Below are positions 8,167 through 15,206 of a stretch of 64,000 bases of DNA, piece after piece. The position numbers and the translations under genes were made by a program. Below the pieces are notes generated by a model. It was not told the origin of the DNA. It saw only the letters and a program-made list of their open reading frames with translations, and made no database searches. The stretch comes from an uncultured Candidatus Saccharibacteria bacterium (GTDB taxonomy: Bacteria; Patescibacteriota; Saccharimonadia; Saccharimonadales; Saccharimonadaceae). Position 1 is the first letter of the stretch, and each line of letters begins with the position of its first letter. Location of the stretch: assembly GCA_948288625.1 (NCBI GenBank), contig CAOHYA010000001.1, forward strand, positions 372,001 through 436,000, given 5' to 3'.

Positions 8167-8318
8167 TACAACACATAGCCGCTCGAGCGGCGAACGTGGA
8201 GTTTAACGGATTAATCGACTTGGACTACTTTGGCAAAAGGTAGAAAGTTAGTAAAATAACCCCTAAGTTGCGTTACTCGCTGAGGGCCAAACCATTGTTT
8301 GTGGAAGCCCTCTTTTTG
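8167..8318 (+). ncRNA. Candidate untranslated RNA of about 150 nt
   Basis: The unit runs from the promoter at 8132 to a strong terminator (8282-8317: GAGGGC, CAAAC-CATT-GTTTG inner stem, GCCCTC, TTTTT). The body carries a GCCGC-TCGA-GCGGC hairpin (8178-8191) and one copy of a 21-nt repeat (8228-8248). No ORF with a start signal was found. It does not show tmRNA, SRP or RNase P core motifs. Confidence 0.5.
8228..8248 (+). repeat. 21-bp direct repeat, copy 1
   Basis: Identical to 8381-8401; begins CTTTGGCAAAAGG. The flanks differ at once on both sides, so this is a bounded 21-bp match. Confidence 0.75.
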
Positions 8319-8345
8319 TTTTCCGTTTAAATTTCTAAAACCGTA

Positions 8346-8588
8346 GATACAAAAAACCAGCATTGCTGCTGGTTAATTGTCTTTGGCAAAAGGTAGAAAG
8401 TACAAGCATACGACTACTGTCGTAATGCTGGCAAGCGCATGCTTGTGTTACTAGTATGCGCAACGCTCGTGTTTATGTCAAGCGTATAGCGTTCGATTAA
8501 GCGCAATATTAACAGAGGTAGAGCCACCGGTGATCCAAAAGAAAATCCGAGCCCATACAAGCTCGGACGTCCAGGCACGTTAACGCGT
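8346..8588 (-). ncRNA. Candidate untranslated RNA of about 240 nt, minus strand
   Basis: A minus-strand TATAAT (8595-8600) is followed by hairpins GGTACG/CGTGCC (8574-8591) and TCCGAGC/GCTCGGA (8546-8567), a pairing-rich middle (8402-8450), and a clear terminator AACCAGCA/TGCTGGTT plus TTTTTT (8351-8374). It contains the complement of the 21-nt repeat. A 60-codon frame here lacks an SD and resembles nothing, so I treat the unit as RNA. The -35 is weak. Confidence 0.4.
8381..8401 (+). repeat. 21-bp direct repeat, copy 2
   Basis: Exact second copy of 8228-8248. A looser relative (TTAGCAAAAGGCTA) lies at about 8684-8697. Copies 1 and 2 would be sense and antisense in two convergent transcripts. 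Confidence 0.75.
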
Positions 8589-8651
8589 ACCTCCATTATA
8601 CCCTTTCCTCGTAGGGCGACTGGCCTAACTGCTTCGGCTGAAAGATAATGT

Positions 8652-8715
8652 ATGGCATGGGGGTGAGACTTATGCTGACTACATTAGCAAAAGGCTATCT
8701 CATCCCCTTGGCCAT
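8652..8715. ncRNA. Long hairpin ahead of the dprA terminator
   Basis: ATGG/CCAT closes the element and GGGGGTGAGA (8659-8668) pairs over 10 positions with TCTCATCCCC (8698-8707, one G-U). The 29-nt loop contains a GCAAAAGGCTA similar to the 21-bp repeats. Direction and function are unknown. No gene is visible between 7966 and 8771 apart from these RNA-like elements. Confidence 0.35.
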
Positions 8716-8746
8716 TAAAATAACCCCTTCTACATCTAGGGGTTAT
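8716..8746 (-). terminator. dprA terminator
   Basis: ATAACCCCT/AGGGGTTAT, 9-bp stem with a 9-nt loop, followed on the minus strand by TTTT. It lies 26 nt after the dprA stop. Confidence 0.75.
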
Positions 8747-8771
8747 TCAGCGTGCACCGGCAAGCCGTTGC

Positions 8772-9680
8772 TCATATTATAGGACGGATCGGATCGGTTT
8801 GTCCATGTTTCCTTGTAGGGAAGGTATAGGTGCCATTTCCGCCCAAAGGCCTGATCGTTCCGTTAAGCTCCATCATCGTGAGTGCTTGTAAGAATTCGCT
8901 TGAACTAACGCCGGCTTGCTTCTGCAACTCTTCTCCGTTTCTTACGCCCCCTTGTATCAATTCGATGATCTTGGTCTCAAGCGGTGTATTGCCAAAAACA
9001 AATTTAGTTTGGCCGGCAATGAGATGCGGCGCGATAACTTGGAGTATGTCATCGGCTGACAAGGCTACCCTCGCCCCTTGCTGAATTAATCGGTTCGGTC
9101 CGGCCGAAAGCAAGCTGGTAATCGGCCCCGGAACGGCAAAGACTTCTTTGTTCTGTTCAAGCGCATGCGCCACGGTTGAAAAGGTGCCGCTTTTGTCGGC
9201 AGCTTCGGTGACGATGACGGCATCTGCTAATCCGCTGACTAAACGGTTACGTGCTAAAAAGTGATGCTTCATTGCTTCGGCGCCGGTATCATACTCCGTA
9301 ATAAGTGCGCCATTTTTAACAATGCGCTCCGCTAAACCTTTGTTTGAAGCCGGGTAAATCGTATGAAGCCCTTGGGCCAGTACCGCAATGGTCTTGCCTC
9401 CAGCTTCAAGCGCTGACGTATGCGCGATGGTATCGACGCCCATGGCCAGACCACTGACGACAACGACTCCTTTTCGAGCCAAATCGCCGGCAAGGGTTTG
9501 AGTGACTTCCCTTCCATATGCGCTTGGCCGGCGTGTACCGACGATAGCCACGACGGGAGGCCGATCGGATAGCAAAGTGCCTTTTATGAACAATTCTTCC
9601 GGTGTTTTTGCGATCTGTAACAGGGGTGATAAAAAGGTTATGTTTACTATACCTTTTCTATTGATTTTCCTTATTTTCAT
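8772..9680 (-). CDS. dprA: DNA processing protein DprA
   Basis: 302 residues. DprA loads RecA on incoming single-stranded DNA during natural transformation. The Rossmann-like core shows VAIVGTRRPSAYG, SGLAMGVDTIAH and HHFLARNRLVSGLADAV, followed by a C-terminal winged-helix (GVRNGEELQKQAGVSSSEFLQAL). The N-terminal SAM-like domain of larger DprA proteins is absent; the protein starts almost directly at the core. I choose the ATG at 9680, preceded by GAGGG at 6 nt, over a TTG at 9692 that lies within the SD region. Its upstream region overlaps a divergent consensus promoter. Confidence 0.93.
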   Translation of the reverse strand: MKIRKINRKGIVNITFLSPLLQIAKTPEELFIKGTLLSDRPPVVAIVGTRRPSAYGREVTQTLAGDLARKGVVVVSGLAMGVDTIAHTSALEAGGKTIAVLAQGLHTIYPASNKGLAERIVKNGALITEYDTGAEAMKHHFLARNRLVSGLADAVIVTEAADKSGTFSTVAHALEQNKEVFAVPGPITSLLSAGPNRLIQQGARVALSADDILQVIAPHLIAGQTKFVFGNTPLETKIIELIQGGVRNGEELQKQAGVSSSEFLQALTMMELNGTIRPLGGNGTYTFPTRKHGQTDPIRPII

Positions 9681-9699
9681 GTTTACCCTCAAATAAGTA

Positions 9700-9728
9700 T
9701 TGACACTAAGTCAACTAGGTGCTATAAT
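9700..9728 (+). promoter_or_regulatory. Consensus promoter TTGACA-17-TGC-TATAAT
   Basis: A perfect -35 (9700-9705), 17-nt spacer and a perfect extended -10 (9723-9728), the best promoter in the window. The -35 is half of an inverted repeat TTGAC-N5-GTCAA, which could bind a regulator or carry a divergent -35 toward dprA. Confidence 0.8.
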
Positions 9729-9748
9729 CAAAAACGATTGATACGGCC

Positions 9749-10069
9749 TTGCGCCTATCAAGCACCTTATACCCCCTATTTCTAACGGTAGTGCAATTTA
9801 TTGTACTGCTTATGTTAGGTAGCATGCAAGGCGCTTCTAAAGTAAATACCCTCCACTTTCTAAGCCAGGATTCATCCCGACAGTCTTGCATGTTTACTAA
9901 TCCCTTTAACGCCCTTCCCTTCAAAAGGAAAGGACTCCCGATTAAAGAATTGTTCGTTGGTGACTATACAGTAGTGGTTGTTTTCTGCGAGATGCAATCA
10001 GGCGCGCTCCATATTATATTTATCGGTCGCGACGCTTCACTGAATGATTCTGGGTGGGTTAAAGGGTAA
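9749..10069 (+). CDS. Possible small membrane-anchored protein (or noncoding transcript)
   Basis: An open frame fills the unit between the consensus promoter and its terminator. From a TTG at 9749 it gives 106 residues with a hydrophobic N-terminal segment (about 7-26) and a C-terminal part with regular strand-like stretches (VGDYTVVVVFCEM, ALHIIFIGRDASL). There is no SD; in-frame alternatives are GTG 9791 and ATG 9812. The stop falls 4 nt before the terminator, which favours a real gene. No family recognised. A 360-nt RNA is the alternative. Confidence 0.45.
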   Translation: MRLSSTLYPLFLTVVQFIVLLMLGSMQGASKVNTLHFLSQDSSRQSCMFTNPFNALPFKRKGLPIKELFVGDYTVVVVFCEMQSGALHIIFIGRDASLNDSGWVKG

Positions 10070-10073
10070 AACG

Positions 10074-10110
10074 GCGCCAGGTGATGCCCACCCTTACCTG
10101 GCGCTTTTTT
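10074..10110 (+). terminator. Rho-independent terminator
   Basis: GCGCCAGGT/ACCTGGCGC, 9-bp stem, then TTTTTT. It closes the unit that starts at 9735. Confidence 0.85.
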
Positions 10111-10114
10111 ATTT

Positions 10115-10150
10115 GGAAAAAAGAGCCCGTACTCTACGTGCGGGCTCTTT
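10115..10150 (-). terminator. pth terminator
   Basis: AAAGAGCCCG/CGGGCTCTTT, 10-bp stem, with a T-run on the minus strand. It overlaps the pth stop codon by two bases. Confidence 0.8.
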
Positions 10151-10730
10151 ACGTATCGATTTTTTGACTGAGCGGCTCGAGCTCATCTTTTACGAATGCT
10201 TCGATCAGTTTTATTATCTTTGTTTCGATGAAATGCTGGAGTTGTTTCATTTCTTCTTCGGTGAAAGCGCTTAATACGAAATCGGCATCATCCATGACGT
10301 CGCGGCGTTCGTTCCAAATACCAATGCGAATGCGGCTGTAGTGTTCACCTAGGTGAGCGTTCAGGCTTTTGATACCATTATTACCTGCGTCACTCCCCTT
10401 TTCGCGTACGCGGATGGTACCAAACGGTAAGGCAAGCTCATCATGAATCACCAAAACGTCTTCCTCCGGGTTGAGCTTATAAAAATCTACCAATGCTCGA
10501 GCGACTTGGCCGGTTTCGTTATAGAACGACGCGGGTTTTACGAGCAACACCTTTTCTTGATTGAGGGTGATTTCAACTATTTCGGCTTTGAACTTTTCCT
10601 GAAGCTTCCACGGGCTTTTTTCAGCCTCGGCCAACGTATCGAGCACTATGAAACCGGCGTTATGCCGTGTGCGCGCATAACGTGAGCCGGGGTTCCCTTG
10701 GGCAAAAACAAGTTTCATATCTGCATTCAT
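10149..10730 (-). CDS. pth: Peptidyl-tRNA hydrolase
   Basis: 193 residues, the usual Pth length. It releases tRNA from stalled peptidyl-tRNA. Visible signatures are FAQGNPG near the N-terminus, catalytic His23 in TRHNAGF, the FYN segment (PASFYNETG), IHDELALPFG with the essential Asp, and GNNGIKS. Family alignments usually begin at the MKLV that forms residues 5-8 here, so an ATG at 10718 is an alternative start; neither has a strong SD. A TATA-rich promoter region lies upstream and is shared, divergently, with 10824. Confidence 0.96.
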   Translation of the reverse strand: MNADMKLVFAQGNPGSRYARTRHNAGFIVLDTLAEAEKSPWKLQEKFKAEIVEITLNQEKVLLVKPASFYNETGQVARALVDFYKLNPEEDVLVIHDELALPFGTIRVREKGSDAGNNGIKSLNAHLGEHYSRIRIGIWNERRDVMDDADFVLSAFTEEEMKQLQHFIETKIIKLIEAFVKDELEPLSQKIDT

Positions 10731-10739
10731 TGTAGCTCA

Positions 10740-10768
10740 TTGAAAAATAATAGTAAATATGCTATAAT
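10740..10768 (+). promoter_or_regulatory. Promoter TTGAAA-17-TATAAT
   Basis: Extended -10 (TGC before TATAAT at 10763-10768), 17-nt spacer. It drives the two membrane genes at 10824 and 11279. Confidence 0.65.
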
Positions 10769-10823
10769 ATATAACTAGTTTTGCCCTTGGTAGTAAAGCT
10801 CGAACCTTTTAGAAACGGATGAA

Positions 10824-11291
10824 ATGGAAACTTTTGATGTACGCATCTTTGCGTGCGTACTTGTGCTGGTTACGCTCGCCGTCGGCGGAGCGTTTCACGT
10901 ATCGTTCAGAGTAGTACAGATGCATGATATGTATGACCGAAAGGTCAACTTCAGTCACCTCACCCACGAGATTTTGGTGTATGCCAAGACTCGGAATGTT
11001 GACAAGAAGACGGCGAAAAGAGCCGTTCTGCGGAAGTATTTGCTTCTGTGGATGACCCCCTACGCGCTGACGATGTTCTCGTTGGTCGCCTGGCTCGTGT
11101 TCAACGGATTCAAGTTCACTCCTCTCATCGGCATCACGTTTTTCGTTTCGTGCTTCGGTGTGCTCGTATGCGCATCGCTGTTCGTTCGAACGACGGTCTC
11201 GATGATTCTGCACTACCGAACTTCAGCCACTCCCCTGCGGCGAGTAACCGCACTCCAGAAACCGGAAGGATATATTCGATGGGTACAGTGA
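10824..11291 (+). CDS. Small membrane protein, function unknown
   Basis: 155 residues with about three membrane segments (about 8-30, 74-95 and 98-118) and a basic cytosolic loop (YAKTRNVDKKTAKRAVLRK). No recognised domain. The start at 10824 follows GGAT at short spacing. G+C-rich compared with pth and der on either side. The next gene starts inside its last codons, so the two proteins are probably made together and may form a complex. Confidence 0.65.
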   Translation: METFDVRIFACVLVLVTLAVGGAFHVSFRVVQMHDMYDRKVNFSHLTHEILVYAKTRNVDKKTAKRAVLRKYLLLWMTPYALTMFSLVAWLVFNGFKFTPLIGITFFVSCFGVLVCASLFVRTTVSMILHYRTSATPLRRVTALQKPEGYIRWVQ

Positions 11292-11611
11292 TCCTCTACG
11301 TAGTGCTTGCGCTGCAAGCCATCGCGACCTTGGGCTTCGCTCTGCGTACGCTTTCCATCAAGCGGTATGCGGATGAGAACCACCTCGTCGCGCAGGCGCG
11401 TGAATTCAGCAAGATGGTACTGTGCGTGAGCGCTTTCCTCCTGACAGTTTCACTCTTCCTGGTGATTCTGGCCAGCGATTCGGCGTATACATCTCCGCTG
11501 GTGTGCTTTCAGGCGGCTTTGGTCGCGCTCTCGCTGTCGTTCTCTCACTATCTCCAAAGCCTTCTGCTGAAAGAGCAGAAGAGTGTTCAGGAAGAGAACG
11601 CGCCGAAGTAG
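11279..11611 (+). CDS. Small membrane protein, partner of 10824
   Basis: 110 residues, three predicted membrane segments (about 3-24, 46-68, 70-95), then a charged C-terminal tail. It overlaps the upstream gene by 13 nt in another frame. The ATG has a good SD (GGAAGGA, spacing 8), which decides the start; the frame is open further upstream but that overlaps the first gene. Function unknown. Confidence 0.65.
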   Translation: MGTVILYVVLALQAIATLGFALRTLSIKRYADENHLVAQAREFSKMVLCVSAFLLTVSLFLVILASDSAYTSPLVCFQAALVALSLSFSHYLQSLLLKEQKSVQEENAPK

Positions 11612-11688
11612 CCATCGATTCATCCGTTTCTCGTGCCCTGGGGCCTCTCTGCAAAGATGAGGTCTCAGGCACTTGAAACATCTCGATA

Positions 11689-13080
11689 TTATTCGTCGTC
11701 TTCGGACGGCTTTTTTGTTGCCTCGAAGCGGGCGGCATCAGCGGCTTTTTCGCGGTTTGCCTTGATTTGTTTCTCGTCGCGGAAGCTAAAGCGGATAGCG
11801 GTACCGGTGAAATCAAAGTTTTCACGAACCACACGTTCCAAGTGCCGTTTATAGCTCCAGTGGATGAATTTCAGATTACTTCCATAAATAACGAACCACG
11901 GTGGCGATGTATCGGTTTGTACCATATAACGCAGCTTAGGGTGGGTATTTTTCAGGCCTGCCGGTGGGTGCTTGGCGACGGTGGTTTGGAGAAGGTCGTT
12001 CAACTTGCGAGTTTTGAGTACTTGTTGGCGACGTTCGTGAATTTCAAGAATAAGGTCAAACAATTTCGATACGTTTTGGCCGGTAATGCTGCTCGTGAAG
12101 ATAAGCGGTGCCCAAGGGATGAAATCGAAAGTACGAGAAATTTTCGGTGCCAATGCATCGCGAGTGTAGGCATCCTTACCTTCGACGCTGTCCCATTTGC
12201 TGACGACGATTACCAGGCCCTTGCCGGCTTCGTCGATAATACCCGCTAAACGCTGGTCGAGCTGCGTATTGAGTTCGTTGACGTCCATCAATAAGAAACA
12301 AATGTCGCTCTCTTCGATCGCTTGTAGGCTGCGCAGGACGCTGAATTTCTCGATACCCACTTCTTGCTTGCCCGGCTTACGCATACCGGCGGTATCGAGT
12401 AATTCGATCGCCTGGGTTTTATATTTGATTTTTACGCGATTGATATCGCGGGTCGTTCCGGCGATGTTGGCGACGAGCGCTTGTTGCTTGCCTGCCAAGG
12501 TATTGAATAAGTTGCTTTTACCGACATTCGGGCGGCCTATCAGCGAAACGCGAATAACATCGGTATCTTCCCGTTCGGTCGCTTCGGGGATAAGGTCAGT
12601 GACGGTATCGAGCGTTTCGAGCACGCCCACGCTATGCTCGGCGCTGGTGCGGATAATTTCACGGATACCGAGACGTTTGAATTCGTCGTTCGGCAATGCA
12701 CCGGCTAAGTCGGTCTTGTTCACTAATAGAATGACCGGCTTTTTACTTTTCAAAGCTTTCTTGGCCACGATGCGATCTTCGTCGCTGACGTACTGCGTAC
12801 CGTCGACCATGACGAGAATGACGTCGGCGGCTTCGGCAGCTTCGGTAATCTGTTCTTGAATCGACGCCTCGAATTCGTCGTTCGGGTCTTTGAGCCCGGC
12901 GGTATCAACCATCCAGAAGGTGTGGTTAAGGTGCGTTACTTTGCCGATGACATTGTCACGAGTGGTCCCCGCTTCGCGGGCAACGATAGCTTGTTTGCTT
13001 TTTACGAAACGATTAAAAAGCGAACTCTTACCGACGTTCGCTTGACCAATAATCGCAACTGTAGGAAGCTTCGAAGCCAT
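11689..13080 (-). CDS. der: Ribosome biogenesis GTPase Der (EngA)
   Basis: 463 residues with the tandem GTPase layout unique to Der. G domain 1 has GQANVGKSS (P-loop, residues 12-20), DTAGL and NKTD. G domain 2 has GRPNVGKSN, DTAGM and SKWD. The C-terminal KH-like domain ends in a basic, then acidic tail. Der is needed for maturation of the 50S subunit. P-loop 1 has GQAN in place of the common GRPN, a conservative change. No clear SD. Confidence 0.97.
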   Translation of the reverse strand: MASKLPTVAIIGQANVGKSSLFNRFVKSKQAIVAREAGTTRDNVIGKVTHLNHTFWMVDTAGLKDPNDEFEASIQEQITEAAEAADVILVMVDGTQYVSDEDRIVAKKALKSKKPVILLVNKTDLAGALPNDEFKRLGIREIIRTSAEHSVGVLETLDTVTDLIPEATEREDTDVIRVSLIGRPNVGKSNLFNTLAGKQQALVANIAGTTRDINRVKIKYKTQAIELLDTAGMRKPGKQEVGIEKFSVLRSLQAIEESDICFLLMDVNELNTQLDQRLAGIIDEAGKGLVIVVSKWDSVEGKDAYTRDALAPKISRTFDFIPWAPLIFTSSITGQNVSKLFDLILEIHERRQQVLKTRKLNDLLQTTVAKHPPAGLKNTHPKLRYMVQTDTSPPWFVIYGSNLKFIHWSYKRHLERVVRENFDFTGTAIRFSFRDEKQIKANREKAADAARFEATKKPSEDDE

Positions 13081-13146
13081 AACAGAGGTAATTGTAGCAT
13101 AAATTTGGCTTTCACGCTAGCGTGAGCGGGATAAACGAAGAGTGTG

Positions 13147-13175
13147 TTGACTTTTATATATATTCGTGCTATAAT
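13147..13175 (+). promoter_or_regulatory. Promoter TTGACT-17-TGC-TATAAT
   Basis: Near-consensus -35 (13147-13152), 17-nt spacer, extended perfect -10 (13170-13175). It starts a unit of about 375 nt that has no credible ORF of its own. Confidence 0.75.
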
Positions 13176-13181
13176 GTTTTT

Positions 13182-13560
13182 ACTTCTCAAGTGGAGAAGG
13201 TCTGGTGCATATAAAATGGATGATGGCCGAAAATAAGGTCAAAATCGTGCCCAGAATGCCTAAATGCTGATATGCCCCTATGCTGAAACGCCGAATGCTT
13301 AACGCTTGAAGCTTAAAGCTAAAAGGAAATCGCATCAACTGCCTGCTGTGTATGGCAGTAAGACCCCTCTACGGACGGGCACTAAATCCACTTTCCCCTT
13401 CATTGGGATTGCTAGTGGAATGGGATCCTGAAAGCCGCCTCGTTAACTGCCAACGCGGGATGACAAGGACGGCTGCACAGTTCGACAGGGTCTCGGCCGG
13501 GAGTCGGAGTACAGCGTATCTAATGCGCATAACTCCGGCCCTCGGCCTTTTTTCATTTCA
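13182..13560 (+). ncRNA. Candidate structured RNA of about 375 nt
   Basis: The unit lies between the strong promoter and a strong terminator (16-position stem 13496-13511 with 13541-13556, one mismatch, then TTTTTT). Hairpins visible at once include CTTCTC/GAGAAG (13183-13199) next to the 5' end and ACTGCC/GGCAGT (13337-13359). The size suits tmRNA or RNase P RNA. I do not find an RNase P GGAAAGUCC core or a tmRNA acceptor/T-loop 3' end, so the class is open. The segment between 13081 and 13633 holds no gene. Confidence 0.5.
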
Positions 13561-13633
13561 ACCCTCTCAGAGGGTATTTTTAATAGGTAGAGTAATTGTA
13601 ATTTTATATAAAAAATGGTATAATATAATTATA

Positions 13634-15082
13634 ATGGACCATGCTGAATCTTTCGGTGCTATCATTTCCGAACCGCCTATGAATGAAGTGGTTACTTCGC
13701 CTTTGGCGGAGGGAATTGAAGCAGTTCGCAGCCGGGGCGTCGTCCCTACGTACGAATTGACTGAATTGCTACGAAACGAAGAATCGCAGCGAGCGGTGCT
13801 GTATGTTCCGAAAGAGTGGATACCAACCCGACCGTCGGCATACCGGCAGGCCTTCAAGGATGCCTGGTGGGCTACCCTTCCGCAACCCGATCACCGGGCC
13901 GACTTCGTCGATGGCGATATAGGCGACCTCTATTCCGGAGAACCTCAGCCTCAGGTTGTCAAAGCCGCTCATCTCAGCCCATGGCTTCTGGAACGGAATA
14001 TAATTACGCAGCAAGATATTCAGTTCATATACCAAGGCACTAATAGTGACGTGGTTCGCAGCTCGTTTGATGATACGCGACCGGGCGCGGTAATCGCGTC
14101 AAATAATACGCATGCAGATTCAAGCGAAGAACGACGCACGTGGCTGAGCGCTCGCAACGAAGATGCCCGAACTCGCCGTGTCGCCTTGGAAGTAAACAGC
14201 CATGAAGATATAGAAGCATTTATGCATGGTCAAAATAGCTTTGACACGCAAGTTGTTCTGCGTGCGATTGCCCGAATGGGCAGGAAAGGTAGGGCGATTG
14301 ACGAGTACCTGCCCTGGATGCAGCGACAGCTTGAGAGTGAAAGTAATTCGGTGAGAAACCGCGGCGTCACTGCCCTCCGTCACCTTTTTCACGCCGGCGT
14401 TATAACTCGTGATGTGCTTGATGAAACAGGGGTTGATATACCCCGTCTTACCGGTCCGTTGTCTGAAAATGTAAAAGAATTTACGCCGGCATTCGCCCAG
14501 ATGGTCGAAAAGCTACAGGCTCACCCGGTTTTATCTGAAATGATTTATCCGTTATTGATAGTCGCTGGTTCTCGATTAAAAGGCTACGCACAAGATGGTA
14601 TTTCCGACATGGACCTTTCGGTGTGCATTAAACCAGGCGTTCATCAAGCTGAAATAATGCGCAAAGGATTGCAAGAAATATTCGGCAAAGACCTGCCAAA
14701 TGAACTTTGGCTTGAGCAAACGCCAGACGGATTGCATATTATCGATACCGAAAACGGCACCGACGACGGGTGGAGTCACCTTGTTCATAATGCGGTATGG
14801 GTGGGGACTGATCAGCAGATGCATATGGTTCGTCAGGAACTTGCGAAGGCGTACGAAGAAAACGGAAATCTAAGAACCATCGCCTTACGAAGGTTAGAGC
14901 AAGACGCTTTGCAATATAGGTTGCTGCATAAAGGGTACGAACGTCATTACGCCGTGCGAGCCGATGACCAGCATATTCATCGAGATGCGATAGATAGTCA
15001 AAGTACGTTCTGGGACCCTGGGTATCGCCGTATGGCGACGCAATTATTCGCTGAAAAAGTTCGTCTTCCATACATAAAATAA
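13634..15082 (+). CDS. Nucleotidyltransferase-like protein, function unknown
   Basis: 482 residues. Residues about 310-335 contain GSRLKGYAQDGISDMDLSV, which fits the GS...DxD signature of the pol-beta-type nucleotidyltransferase superfamily. The helical middle (about 190-270) resembles HEAT-like repeats only loosely. The N-terminus is unrecognised. TATAAT at 13619-13624 lies 10 nt before the ATG, so the mRNA is leaderless; this sets the start, since the frame runs open back through the upstream RNA unit. Substrate unknown: RNA, antibiotic or protein modification are all possible. Confidence 0.7.
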   Translation: MDHAESFGAIISEPPMNEVVTSPLAEGIEAVRSRGVVPTYELTELLRNEESQRAVLYVPKEWIPTRPSAYRQAFKDAWWATLPQPDHRADFVDGDIGDLYSGEPQPQVVKAAHLSPWLLERNIITQQDIQFIYQGTNSDVVRSSFDDTRPGAVIASNNTHADSSEERRTWLSARNEDARTRRVALEVNSHEDIEAFMHGQNSFDTQVVLRAIARMGRKGRAIDEYLPWMQRQLESESNSVRNRGVTALRHLFHAGVITRDVLDETGVDIPRLTGPLSENVKEFTPAFAQMVEKLQAHPVLSEMIYPLLIVAGSRLKGYAQDGISDMDLSVCIKPGVHQAEIMRKGLQEIFGKDLPNELWLEQTPDGLHIIDTENGTDDGWSHLVHNAVWVGTDQQMHMVRQELAKAYEENGNLRTIALRRLEQDALQYRLLHKGYERHYAVRADDQHIHRDAIDSQSTFWDPGYRRMATQLFAEKVRLPYIK

Positions 15083-15093
15083 GATTGAAAAGA

Positions 15094-15146
15094 AAAGAGG
15101 CCTCCCCTGGTGCAGCACGAATGCCGCTCCTGGGGAGGCCTTTTCA
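15094..15146. terminator. Bidirectional terminator
   Basis: AGGCCTCCCC/GGGGAGGCCT, 10-bp stem with A- and T-runs on both sides. It sits between the convergent genes ending at 15082 (+) and 15207 (-). Confidence 0.8.
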
Positions 15147-15206
15147 GGATGTCATCTCACGAATGAAATGGCGGACTCCTGAGGGTCCTTGTGAATGAGC
15201 CGAAGC

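Noticed and set aside
8414..8596. 60-codon minus-strand ORF
   Set aside because: Its ATG falls in or next to the -10 box, no SD, no similarity; the segment is hairpin-rich.
7966..8771. CRISPR array
   Set aside because: Only two copies of a 21-bp repeat at 153-bp distance, no spacers, no cas genes.
13182..13560. Calling the RNA tmRNA or RNase P RNA
   Set aside because: Size fits, but the T-loop/acceptor end and the GGAAAGUCC-type core were not found by eye.
13352..13633. N-terminal extension of the nucleotidyltransferase-like protein
   Set aside because: It would run through the terminator and promoter; the TATAAT 10 nt before the ATG at 13634 explains the start.
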